Shown here: piece after piece, positions 8,729 through 16,285 of the stretch | Numbering within the stretch: the first letter of the stretch is position 1 | Layout: each line of letters starts with the position of its first letter | Assembly (NCBI GenBank): GCA_963744115.1 | Contig: CAVUSI010000003.1 | Location: forward strand, 806,001-870,000 | Reading direction: 5' to 3' | Length of the DNA stretch: 64,000 nt | From: Chersky-267 sp963744115 | GTDB lineage: Bacteria > Chloroflexota > Limnocylindria > Limnocylindrales > CSP1-4 | The notes under the pieces: generated by a model | What the model was told of the DNA's origin: nothing | The model's database searches: none | The model's input: the letters and a program-made list of their open reading frames with translations, nothing else | Position numbers and translations under genes: made by a program

Positions 8729-9481
8729 ATGATGGCGCCACCGGCGGATGGGCGTCGGGACCGGTCCGGTCCCCGAGCCGGGAACCCCGTCCCGGAAGCC
8801 GATGTCGAAGCGATGTTCGATGACATCGCCCCGGTCTACGACCGGATGAACACGATCATGACCGCCGGTGGCGACGGTCGGTGGCGACGGGCGGCCGTCG
8901 AGGCGACCGGGCTCGGATCGGCTGGATCGGCGATCGACGTCGCGTGCGGGACCGGCAAGCTCAGCGTCGCGCTCGCCGACCGGGTCGGGCCGTTCGGGAC
9001 GGTCGTCGGGGTGGACCTGTCGGCGGCGATGATCGGCTACGCCCGAGCGACCACCGGCGACATCGTCCAGCTCGAATTCAGCGTCGCGAACGCGCTGGAC
9101 CTGCCGTTCGACGATGGCACGTTCGACGTCGCGACGATCGCCTTCGGGCTGCGCAACCTGGCCGACTACGAAGCCGGCTTCCGCGAGCTCGCGCGGGTCG
9201 TCCGTCCGGGCGGCCGGGTCGTCTGCCTCGAGCTGTCCGTGCCGCGGCCGAGGATCTGGGGCACGGTCTACCTCGGGACGTTCCGGCTCCTCGCGCCGCT
9301 CGCCGCGGGGCTGTTCGCCCGGGGGCGGACCTACCGCTACCTGCCGGCGTCGCTCGAGGGATTCCCGGATCCCGCCACCCTCACCGGCACGATGACCCGG
9401 GCCGGCCTACGGGACGTCGGCTACCGTCGTCTCGCGCTGGGCGCCGTCGCCCTCCATGTCGGGATCGTCGATCCGGGCTGA
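8729..9481 (+). CDS. menG: Demethylmenaquinone methyltransferase (UbiE/MenG/COQ5 family)
   Basis: SAM-dependent methyltransferase making the last step of menaquinone synthesis (demethylmenaquinone to menaquinone). Family signature MFDDIAPVYDRMNTIMTAGG at residues 29-48 precedes the SAM-binding motif AIDVACGTGKLSVALAD. The UbiE-specific block FDVATIAFGLRNLADY and the post-motif LARVVRPGGRVVCLELSVP follow. The 250-residue length is normal. There are two consecutive ATG codons at the start and both fit. The last 75 bases overlap a minus-strand small membrane protein gene. Confidence 0.92.
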   Translation: MMAPPADGRRDRSGPRAGNPVPEADVEAMFDDIAPVYDRMNTIMTAGGDGRWRRAAVEATGLGSAGSAIDVACGTGKLSVALADRVGPFGTVVGVDLSAAMIGYARATTGDIVQLEFSVANALDLPFDDGTFDVATIAFGLRNLADYEAGFRELARVVRPGGRVVCLELSVPRPRIWGTVYLGTFRLLAPLAAGLFARGRTYRYLPASLEGFPDPATLTGTMTRAGLRDVGYRRLALGAVALHVGIVDPG

Positions 9482-9667
9482 CGGTGCCGACAGATCCGGT
9501 CGATCGGACGTCGAAATCGACGGATCGACGGCGTCGTCGGAGGCCGGGACGTCGGACGTGGTCCCGTCGTCCTCGTCGGTCCGCAGGTCGGCCATCACCA
9601 GGTAGACGAGCGCGCCGCCGATGACGATCCCGAGGATGAGCAGCCACCATTGGAACTCGGCGTTCAC
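9407..9667 (-). CDS. Small single-pass membrane protein with acidic tail
   Basis: An 86-residue protein with one membrane helix (WWLLILGIVIGGALVYLVMA, residues 7-26) and a disordered, Asp/Ser-rich tail of 55 residues. The GTG start lies about 37 bases after a TATACT box at 9708-9713 on the minus strand, so a promoter is present. Its tail overlaps the 3' end of menG in antisense. That overlap lowers confidence in the exact end, but the helix-first layout matches other small proteins in this window. Function unknown. Confidence 0.6.
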   Translation of the reverse strand: MNAEFQWWLLILGIVIGGALVYLVMADLRTDEDDGTTSDVPASDDAVDPSISTSDRPDLSAPSARIDDPDMEGDGAQRETTVADVP

Positions 9668-9745
9668 GCAGGACTCGGGGCAGGGGTGATCTGGGACATC
9701 GGGCGCCAGTATACGGACGGACGGGGTCGGCGACCCTGGACCGTC

Positions 9746-9751
9746 TACACT
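9746..9751 (+). promoter_or_regulatory. -10 box of a leaderless promoter for lgt
   Basis: TACACT ends eight bases before the ATG of lgt and no Shine-Dalgarno intervenes. Transcription starting about seven bases after a -10 box would begin at the start codon. No convincing -35 box is visible. Confidence 0.6.
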
Positions 9752-9759
9752 CCCGGACG

Positions 9760-10902
9760 ATGATCGACTTCACGCCGAACCCCATCGCGATCCAGCTCGG
9801 GCCGCTGCCCGTCTACTGGTACGGGATCTGCTATGCGCTCGGGCTCCTGGCGGCCTACCAGGTCATGCTCCGCGAAGGCCGCCGGCGCGGTCTCGACACC
9901 GACCTGATCATCAACGGCCTGATCGTCGTCGCGGTCGCGGCGCTCATCGGCGGGCGCCTCTACCACGTCATCGACCAGTGGGTGCTGTACAAGGACGATC
10001 CGCTGACGATCTTCCTGCCGATCCGGAAGGCCGCCGATGGGAGCTACGCGTTCGCCGGGTTCAGCGGCCTCGGTGTCTACGGCGGGCTGCTGACCGGGAC
10101 GATCGCGGCCTGGGCCTACCTGCGTTGGCACCACCAGTCGTTCTGGCGCTGGGCGGACGTGGTGGCTCCCGCGCTGTTCGCGATGCAGGCCGTCGGCCGG
10201 TTCGGGAACTTCTTCAACCAGGAGCTCTACGGTCCGCTGACCAACCTCCCGTGGGGGATCGCGATCCAATGCAAGAACCGGGTCGCGGAGTTCGCCTGTC
10301 CCACCGGGTCCGATCCGCTGGCGACCCTCGGACAGCACTTCCACCCGCTCTTCCTCTACGAGGCGATCTCCGCGGTCATCGGGATGCTGTTCCTGCTCTG
10401 GCTCGGGCGGCGCTACTCCGACCGGCTGCGTGCCGGTGACCTGCTCCTGATCTTCTTCATCTGGTACAGCGTGACGCGGTTCTCCCTCGAGTTCCTCCGG
10501 GCGGGCTACAACTGGACGATCGGCGGGATCCCCACGGCCCAGATCGTTTCCGGCATCACGATCGTCCTCGCGGCGACGGTCCTGATCGCACGCCATCTGC
10601 GGAAGGGTCCGAGCGTCGGCGAGATCGAGGCGGAGGAGCGCGCGGCGAAGGCCGCGGCGGCGGCCGAGGCTGCCGACGGGGACGCCGATGGGACCGCCGA
10701 CGCCGACACGGTCGATGAGACCGCCGCGGACGAGCCGGACGTCGAGCCACCCGACGCGGGCGCCGCTGCCGACGACGCCGCCCCCGACGACGCCACGCCC
10801 GACGACGCCGGCACCAGCGAGCCGGACGCCACCGCCGCCCCCAGCGAGCCGGCCGCCACCACCGCGCCGCCGCCGGAGTCGGGCGACGCCGACCAGCCGT
10901 GA
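9760..10902 (+). CDS. lgt: Phosphatidylglycerol--prolipoprotein diacylglyceryl transferase
   Basis: Integral membrane enzyme that transfers a diacylglyceryl group to the lipobox cysteine of prelipoproteins. The family signature is complete: GRFGNFFNQELYG (about residues 146-158). Around it are about seven membrane helices, GLGVYGGLLTG in the region of the HGG motif, and the late conserved stretch RFSLEFLRAGYNWTIGG with the essential arginine. The catalytic part ends near residue 285. The last 95 residues are an Ala/Asp/Pro-rich acidic tail with repeated DDA units that is not part of the usual enzyme. The next gene overlaps by GTGA. A second, degenerate Lgt paralogue lies about 14 kb away. Confidence 0.94.
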   Translation: MIDFTPNPIAIQLGPLPVYWYGICYALGLLAAYQVMLREGRRRGLDTDLIINGLIVVAVAALIGGRLYHVIDQWVLYKDDPLTIFLPIRKAADGSYAFAGFSGLGVYGGLLTGTIAAWAYLRWHHQSFWRWADVVAPALFAMQAVGRFGNFFNQELYGPLTNLPWGIAIQCKNRVAEFACPTGSDPLATLGQHFHPLFLYEAISAVIGMLFLLWLGRRYSDRLRAGDLLLIFFIWYSVTRFSLEFLRAGYNWTIGGIPTAQIVSGITIVLAATVLIARHLRKGPSVGEIEAEERAAKAAAAAEAADGDADGTADADTVDETAADEPDVEPPDAGAAADDAAPDDATPDDAGTSEPDATAAPSEPAATTAPPPESGDADQP

Positions 10903-11894
10903 CCGCGACCCCCGGTGACCCGACCGGGTCGCCGAGCGAGCGACCGACCCAACGCGGTCGGTTCGGTCGGGGTCGCCCGCCACCGGGACGGATCTCACCC
11001 GAGGCGATGGCAGCGGCGCGCGGCGGAGCCGTCGAGGGTCTCGATTGGCTGGGTCGACCGCCGGAAGCCGACGCGAGCCTGCTCGTGCGGTTCATGGCGA
11101 TCGTGGGTCGGATGGTCCTGTTCGGCCTGTTCCGGTTCCATCTCCAGGTCGAAGGTCGGGACCTTCTCCCACGCCGCGGCGGCTACATCGTCATCGCGGC
11201 GGCCCACCGCGGCTGGATGGATCCGTTCGTCGTCCTGGCCTCGCTCCCGCTCCAGCCGCGAGTCTGGTTCCTCGGCTCTGGGCCGTCGGCCTTCGGGTCG
11301 CGCTGGCGCGAGGCGCTCATCCATCGGCTCGGGGGACTTCTCCCCGTGTGGCGTGGTGGCGTGGGAGTGGACAAGCACGTGGCCGCGGCCCGCGCGGTGA
11401 TCGGCAACCGCGCGGTCTTCGCCCAGATGCCGGAGGGGACGGTCAGTGGGCCGGCCGGACGGATCGGTCCGTTCCGCACTGGCGCGGCGCTCATCGCCCT
11501 GCGGACGCAGGCGCCGCTCGTCCTGTTGGCGATGGCCGGGACCGAGGAGCTCTACCTCGGTCGACGGCTAGCGGCGCGGATCCTGCCACCGACCAGCGTG
11601 GCCGAGCTGCTCGGGACCGGATGGGACGGCCGCCTGCCCGAGGCGGGATCGCGTGAGGAACTCGACCTCGCCCGCAGACTGACCGATCGGTTCGCGGAGC
11701 GCCTTGGACCTGCGGTCGAGCAGCTCTATCCGTGGACGATCGATCCGACCGACCATCCACGACGGCTGCGCGAACCCCTGACCTGGCTGCTCCTGCGAAA
11801 GGGTCGGCTCGACCGCGAACTCCCGGACGATCGGCCTGCCGCTGATCCGCCGCCCGGGACCGGCTCCGGCGCGACCGACCCCCCCGATGGGTGA
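10899..11894 (+). CDS. PlsC-type 1-acylglycerol-3-phosphate acyltransferase
   Basis: Membrane-associated acyltransferase of phospholipid synthesis, expected to acylate lysophosphatidic acid. After a basic, Pro-rich amino terminus (residues 1-45), the catalytic motif HRGWMD (HX4D) lies near residue 103. The substrate motif MPEGTVSGPAGRIGPFRTGA lies near 177-196, and the hydrophobic motif IV follows (ALRTQAPLVLLAMAG). All PlsC motifs are intact. It overlaps lgt by four bases and the next acyltransferase by eight, so the three form an envelope-lipid operon. Specificity cannot be read from sequence. Confidence 0.86.
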   Translation: MTATPGDPTGSPSERPTQRGRFGRGRPPPGRISPEAMAAARGGAVEGLDWLGRPPEADASLLVRFMAIVGRMVLFGLFRFHLQVEGRDLLPRRGGYIVIAAAHRGWMDPFVVLASLPLQPRVWFLGSGPSAFGSRWREALIHRLGGLLPVWRGGVGVDKHVAAARAVIGNRAVFAQMPEGTVSGPAGRIGPFRTGAALIALRTQAPLVLLAMAGTEELYLGRRLAARILPPTSVAELLGTGWDGRLPEAGSREELDLARRLTDRFAERLGPAVEQLYPWTIDPTDHPRRLREPLTWLLLRKGRLDRELPDDRPAADPPPGTGSGATDPPDG

Positions 11895-12774
11895 CGTGTC
11901 CGGGACCGCGCCGGGCGAGGGAAAGGGTGGCCGACGCGCGGGCCGACCCGAACCACCCGACTGGGGTCTGACCCGGCCCGAACCGGCGGCGCCGCGGCTC
12001 TACCGGTGGCTCATCGGGGCCTGCCGCCTGATCGGCCTGCTGCTCCGACTCCGCCTCGAGCTCCAGGGTGCCGAGCACCTGCCCCGGGATGGACACGGAC
12101 GACCGTCCGGAGGCTGGATCGCGCTCGGCGTGCCGCACCGGACGTGGATCGACCCATTCGTCCTGGCGATCCTGCTGCCCGTCGAGCCCCGTCTCGTCTT
12201 CCTTGGCGACGGCCGGGCCATCTACCGATCGAGGATCCGCCGGGCCCTCTTTGCCCGCATCGGCGGTGTCGTGCCGATCTGGCCGGGGACTGGTCCGGCG
12301 GCATTCGACCGGCATCTGGCCGCGGCTCGGTCGGTGCTCGAGTCCGGGGCGGTCTTCGCCCTGTTCCCCGAGGTGGGTCCGCCCGTCCCGATCGAACGTG
12401 CCCGGCCATTCGGAGGGGGGATCGGCTACTTCGCACTGAGGACCGGCGCGCCGGTCGTCCCGCTCATCCTCGGCGGGACGCACGAGCTGTTCGTCGGTCG
12501 GCGGATCGTCCTGCGTGTTCTGCCACCGGTCACCGCCGAGTCGCTCCTCAGGGGCTCCGGTCCGGACGGCACGGCCGTGGGCGACGGCGTCGGGAGCGAT
12601 CGGTCGGGCGTGACGCACCCCGCGGATGCGGCGGCCGACCGTGCGGCGGCCCATCGTGTCGTGGCCGCGCTCGAGGCCATGGTCGCACCGCACGTCAGCG
12701 AGTGTCACCGGCTCGTCGAGCCGCCGCCCGGCGCCCGACGGCCGTTCCGCCGCCTGACCAACCTGTTCCACTGA
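11887..12774 (+). CDS. Second PlsC-like acyltransferase with altered motif III
   Basis: Paralogue of the preceding gene. The catalytic PHRTWIDPFVLAILL (HX4D) is intact near residue 85. The usual FPEGT(R/S) motif is replaced by LFPEVGPPVPIERARPFGGG, keeping the glutamate but losing the Gly-Thr pair, so substrate binding probably differs. Motif IV (FALRTGAPVVPLILGGTHEL) is normal. The ATG overlaps the upstream stop by eight bases, meaning coupled translation. It may use a different acyl acceptor or act with its neighbour. Function beyond acyltransferase fold is inferred. Confidence 0.83.
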   Translation: MGDVSGTAPGEGKGGRRAGRPEPPDWGLTRPEPAAPRLYRWLIGACRLIGLLLRLRLELQGAEHLPRDGHGRPSGGWIALGVPHRTWIDPFVLAILLPVEPRLVFLGDGRAIYRSRIRRALFARIGGVVPIWPGTGPAAFDRHLAAARSVLESGAVFALFPEVGPPVPIERARPFGGGIGYFALRTGAPVVPLILGGTHELFVGRRIVLRVLPPVTAESLLRGSGPDGTAVGDGVGSDRSGVTHPADAAADRAAAHRVVAALEAMVAPHVSECHRLVEPPPGARRPFRRLTNLFH

Positions 12775-12857
12775 TGCCGCCGGCCCAGCTGAGGGCCGCG
12801 AGCGTCGCCGGATCCGAGCGCCTCGCGCCGGCGCGGCCGTCCCGCCGACCGGGCACC

Positions 12858-12863
12858 TATACT
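12858..12863 (+). promoter_or_regulatory. -10 box of a leaderless promoter for cystathionine beta-synthase
   Basis: A perfect TATACT ends eight bases before the ATG, with no ribosome binding site between them. It is the best -10 match among the leaderless starts in this window. Confidence 0.65.
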
Positions 12864-12871
12864 CGCCCGCG

Positions 12872-14299
12872 ATGGAGTACGCCGGATCGATCCTCGACCT
12901 CGTCGGGAACACCCCCCTCGTCCGTCTGAGTCGGGTCACCCGCGAGCTGGGACCGGTCGAGCGCCAGCCGCTCATCCTGGCCAAGCTCGAGACGATGAAC
13001 CCCGGCGGCTCGGTCAAGGACCGGATCGGCCTGCCGATGATCGAGGCCGCCGAACGGGCCGGGCTCCTCAAGCCGGGCGGGACGATCATCGAGCCGACCA
13101 GCGGCAACACCGGCCACGGCCTGGCGATCGCCGCGGTGCTCAAGGGCTACCGCTGCATCTTCGTGATGGCCGACAAGCAGTCCGCCGAGAAGCAGCAGCT
13201 CCTTCGGGCCTACGGCGCTGAGGTCGTGCTCTGCCCGACCAATGTCGATCCGGACAGCCCCGAGAGCTACTACTCCGTGGCCGCCCGGCTCGCGCGCGAC
13301 ATCCCGGGCGCGTTCAAGCCGGACCAGTACTGGAACCAGCAGAACCCGGACGCGCACGAGGCGACCACCGGCCCCGAGCTGTGGCGGCAGACCGACGGCC
13401 GGATCAGCCACCTGGTCGCGAGCGTCGGCACGGGCGGGACGATCACCGGAGCCGCCCGATACCTCAAGCGCCAGAACCCGGCGGTCGTGGTCGTCGGGGC
13501 GGACCCCGAGGGGAGCGTCCTGTCCGGCGATACGGCGCGGCCGTACCTGACCGAGGGCGTCGGCGAGGACTTCTTCCCGGGCACCTACGACGCCTCGACC
13601 GTCGATCGCTGGGTCCGGGTCTCGGATCGGGATGCCTTCGCGGCCGCCCGCCGACTGACCCGCGAGGAGGGCATCCTGGCCGGTGAATCGTGCGGGACCG
13701 CGCTGGTCGCGACGCTCGCCGAGGCGCGGCGGATCATGGCCGACGAGCCCGACCGTGCCCCGGATCGGGTCATCGTGACGATCCTCCCGGACGGGGGTCG
13801 CTCGTATCTGTCCAAGCTCTACAACGACGAGTGGATGCGGGTCAACGGCCTGATGGACCGACCCGGCGCGGTCACCCGCGTCTCCGAACTGCTCGCCGAC
13901 CGCCATCACGGGGGCGACCGGCCGGATCTCGTCGTGGCCCGGACCACCCAACGCGTCGGCGAGGCGATCGCCACGCTGCAGGATTTCGGGATCAGTCAGA
14001 TGCCGGTCTCGGAGGCGCCCAGCGGCGACGACCTCGCGTCGATCGTCGGAGCGATCTCCGAGAAGGGTCTCCTCGATCGGGCGTTCCGGGACCCCGAGGC
14101 CGTCGAGCGGACCGTCGGCGAGATCATGGATCGACCGCTCCCGACCGTCGCCGTCGAAGCGTCGCTCGCCGAGGCGTTCGCCCAGCTCACCGGGGGAGCG
14201 GCGGCTCTGCTCGCGATCCGCGACGGCCGACCGCTGGGGATCGTCACGCGCCTCGATGTGCTTGAGTACCTGACCCACCACCCGTCCGACCCCAGCTGA
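12872..14299 (+). CDS. cbs: Cystathionine beta-synthase
   Basis: PLP enzyme condensing serine (or O-acetylserine) with homocysteine to cystathionine, first step of reverse transsulfuration. Residues 1-325 are the fold type II catalytic core: NPGGSVKDRIGLPMIEAAER carries the PLP lysine, then EPTSGNTGHGLAIAA, the phosphate-binding SVGTGGTITGAARYL, and EDFFPGTYD, which is characteristic of CBS as opposed to plain cysteine synthases. Residues 340-475 hold a pair of CBS domains (regulatory, adenine nucleotide or SAM sensing). The next gene is a gamma-family PLP enzyme 14 bases away, completing the route to cysteine. Confidence 0.93.
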   Translation: MEYAGSILDLVGNTPLVRLSRVTRELGPVERQPLILAKLETMNPGGSVKDRIGLPMIEAAERAGLLKPGGTIIEPTSGNTGHGLAIAAVLKGYRCIFVMADKQSAEKQQLLRAYGAEVVLCPTNVDPDSPESYYSVAARLARDIPGAFKPDQYWNQQNPDAHEATTGPELWRQTDGRISHLVASVGTGGTITGAARYLKRQNPAVVVVGADPEGSVLSGDTARPYLTEGVGEDFFPGTYDASTVDRWVRVSDRDAFAAARRLTREEGILAGESCGTALVATLAEARRIMADEPDRAPDRVIVTILPDGGRSYLSKLYNDEWMRVNGLMDRPGAVTRVSELLADRHHGGDRPDLVVARTTQRVGEAIATLQDFGISQMPVSEAPSGDDLASIVGAISEKGLLDRAFRDPEAVERTVGEIMDRPLPTVAVEASLAEAFAQLTGGAAALLAIRDGRPLGIVTRLDVLEYLTHHPSDPS

Positions 14300-14313
14300 G
14301 AGGCGGATCGTCG

Positions 14314-15534
14314 ATGCGCCACGAACACCGCGAGGAGGCGCCCGGCTTCGAGACCCTGGCCGTCCATGCCGGTCAGGAGCCCGATGAGCTGACCGGGGCG
14401 GTCGCGCCCCCGATCTACCAGACGAGCACGTACGCGCAGCAAGGCGTCGGCCGGCCGACAGGTGGCTACGAGTACGCCCGGAGCCAGAACCCGACCCGTG
14501 AACGGCTCGAGCGGGCCGTCGCGGGACTCGAGGGCGGCCGCCACGGGATCGCGTTCGCCAGCGGTTCGGCGGCGACCGCCGCGATCGCCGAGATGGTCGC
14601 CCCAGGCGAGACGATCCTGGCCGGCGACGACGTGTACGGCGGGACGTGGCGCTACCTCGAACGGGTCGCCGGACCGCGCGGCGTGACGACCCGCTGGCTC
14701 GACCTGGCGACCGACCCGGTCGCCGCGCTCCGCGACGGGCTCGACGCGCGGACCCGGATGGTCTGGCTCGAGACGCCGTCGAACCCGCATCTCAAGGTCA
14801 TCGACATCGAAGCCGTGGCGGAGCGGCTCGATCCGCACGCCGGTGCCCGCGGGGAGCGGCCGCTGCTCGTGGTCGACAACACCTTCGCCTCGCCGGCGAT
14901 CCAGCGCCCGTTGAGCCTGGGGGCCGACATCGTCTTCCACTCCGCCACGAAGTACCTGGCCGGTCACTCGGACGTGGTCAGCGGGATCGCGGTCACGGAC
15001 CGGGGGGATGTGGAAGAGCGCCTTCGCTTCCTCCAGAACGCGATGGGGGCCGTGCCGGGGCCGTTCGACTGCTTCCTCGTCCTTCGCGGGCTGCGGACGC
15101 TCGCGCTGCGAGTCGAGCGGCACGCCGCCAACGCCGCCGCGGTCGCCGGCTTCCTGGCGGCCCGCGACGATGTCGACTGGGTCCGCTACCCCGGCCTGGT
15201 CGACGGGCCGAACGCCCATCCGCAGGCCGACGTGGCTGCGCGCCAGATGCGGTCCGGCGGAGGGATGGTGTCGTTCGCTCCACGTGCCGGCGGCCGGTAT
15301 GCGCGGGAGGCCGGGGAGCGCGCCGTCGCCGTCTGCGAGGGGACCCGGATCTTCGCCCTGGCCGAGTCACTCGGCGGCGTGGAATCGCTGATCGAGCTGC
15401 CCGCCCTCATGACCCACACCTCGGTCGCCGGCTCGAGCCTACAGGTCGAGGACGCGCTGATCCGGCTGTCGGTCGGGATCGAGTCGGTCGGCGACCTCAT
15501 CGCCGACCTCGGGCGCGCGCTCGACGACGCGTAG
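14314..15534 (+). CDS. Cystathionine gamma-lyase/gamma-synthase family PLP enzyme
   Basis: Cys/Met-metabolism PLP enzyme. Features: SRNPTR-type motif YARSQNPTRERLERAVAGLE at about 50-69, GGTWRYLERV, and the PLP lysine in FHSATKYLAGHSDVVSG near residue 210. The carboxy-terminal substrate region (ESLGGVESLIELPALMTHTS) is also present. At 406 residues it is full length. Next to cystathionine beta-synthase it most likely cleaves cystathionine to cysteine, 2-oxobutyrate and ammonia. Gamma-synthase activity cannot be excluded because the two share all motifs seen here. A Shine-Dalgarno-like GAGAGGCGG precedes the start. Confidence 0.9.
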   Translation: MRHEHREEAPGFETLAVHAGQEPDELTGAVAPPIYQTSTYAQQGVGRPTGGYEYARSQNPTRERLERAVAGLEGGRHGIAFASGSAATAAIAEMVAPGETILAGDDVYGGTWRYLERVAGPRGVTTRWLDLATDPVAALRDGLDARTRMVWLETPSNPHLKVIDIEAVAERLDPHAGARGERPLLVVDNTFASPAIQRPLSLGADIVFHSATKYLAGHSDVVSGIAVTDRGDVEERLRFLQNAMGAVPGPFDCFLVLRGLRTLALRVERHAANAAAVAGFLAARDDVDWVRYPGLVDGPNAHPQADVAARQMRSGGGMVSFAPRAGGRYAREAGERAVAVCEGTRIFALAESLGGVESLIELPALMTHTSVAGSSLQVEDALIRLSVGIESVGDLIADLGRALDDA

Positions 15535-15562
15535 CGTCGCCGCTCACGGTGCGTCCTTCGCG

Positions 15563-15582
15563 GTCCGGCGCGCTCGCCGGAC
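15563..15582. terminator. Hairpin between convergent genes
   Basis: GTCCGGCG, loop CGCT, CGCCGGAC: an eight-base perfect stem that ends in the stop codon of the minus-strand KOW gene and lies 28 bases after the PLP enzyme gene. It could terminate either transcript. No U-rich tail is present, so it is a candidate only. Confidence 0.45.
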
Positions 15583-15887
15583 TAGTCGACCGGCTCCAGG
15601 TCGATCGTCCGGACCTGGCGGGTCCCGCCACCTTCGGTTCGCACATGGGCGGTCGGGATGACCGCACCGCCGAACCGCTCGATCACCGCGATCTCCCCGT
15701 TGAACAAGCCGGTCCCGTTGATCCGGACCTTGTCGCCGACGGCCAGGTCGGTCCGACCATGTCGCGCGGCCGTGTTGATCTCCGCGACGGTCGGCCGGAC
15801 GTACGGTTCGGGAGCGGTGACGCCCGGGATCGGCGGCTTCGGTGGGGGAGGCTTCCGGTAGACGGTCTTGCGCTTCGGGGCTGGCAC
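15582..15887 (-). CDS. Small Pro-rich protein with KOW-like domain
   Basis: A 101-residue protein. The first 50 residues are basic and proline-rich (KTVYRKPPPPKPPIPG). The rest resembles the KOW/NGN-type SH3 barrel of NusG and ribosomal proteins: VGDKVRINGTGLFNGEIAVI followed by a strand-rich end. KOW domains bind RNA or ribosomal/RNA-polymerase partners. The GTG start (VPAPKRKT) is preceded by GGAGG, though 13 bases away. A longer reading upstream is low-complexity and unlikely. I do not recognise a named family. Confidence 0.62.
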   Translation of the reverse strand: MPAPKRKTVYRKPPPPKPPIPGVTAPEPYVRPTVAEINTAARHGRTDLAVGDKVRINGTGLFNGEIAVIERFGGAVIPTAHVRTEGGGTRQVRTIDLEPVD

Positions 15888-16285
15888 GTTCGGTGGTGGA
15901 CCTCCGTGGTCGGACTCGCAGGCGGCTGGGTTGCCGCCACGATCATACGGTGGCGATCGGGGATGGCGCCACGATCGGATCCTGGTCAGGGTCCGGGCGG
16001 AGCGTGGTCTCCGATCGTCACGTGGTGTGTCGCGGCAAGGGTCGCATCGGACCGGGCCGACCCGGATCGTCCGTTCGGTGTCGGTCGGCACCACGACCGC
16101 GCAATCTCCTCGCAACCTTGCCGCAACCCGGAAGCCGATGTAGCATCTAGCGGACTGCGAAAGCCGACTCCCTCCGATCGTGCTCGTTGGAGCGGACCGG
16201 AGTCACGCGCGGCCGGTCGGACCGATGGCCCATGACCCGGGCGCGGGATCGACCCGCTCCGACGCCGACCAGGGAGCGACCGCCA
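15888..16285. promoter_or_regulatory. 398-bp divergent control region upstream of pckA, with promoter and CGCAA repeats
   Basis: This is the longest gene-free stretch in the window. It holds CGCAA at 16100, 16111 and 16122, exactly 11 bases apart so on one face of the helix. The third copy overlaps a -35 TTGCCG (16118-16123), which is followed after 17 bases by TAGCAT (16141-16146). Transcription from there would give pckA a leader of about 130 bases. The remainder of the interval shows no reading frame with a credible domain. Confidence 0.55.

Noticed and set aside
12975..13060. Cysteine synthase rather than cystathionine beta-synthase for the gene at 12872
   Set aside because: The paired CBS domains at the carboxy end, the EDFFPGTYD stretch and the adjacent gamma-family PLP enzyme favour cystathionine beta-synthase.
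11491..13143. A 550-codon open frame antisense to the two PlsC genes
   Set aside because: It has no recognisable domain, is Arg/Pro/Asp-rich low-complexity, and mirrors third-position GC of the real genes on the plus strand, as do many long antisense frames in this window.
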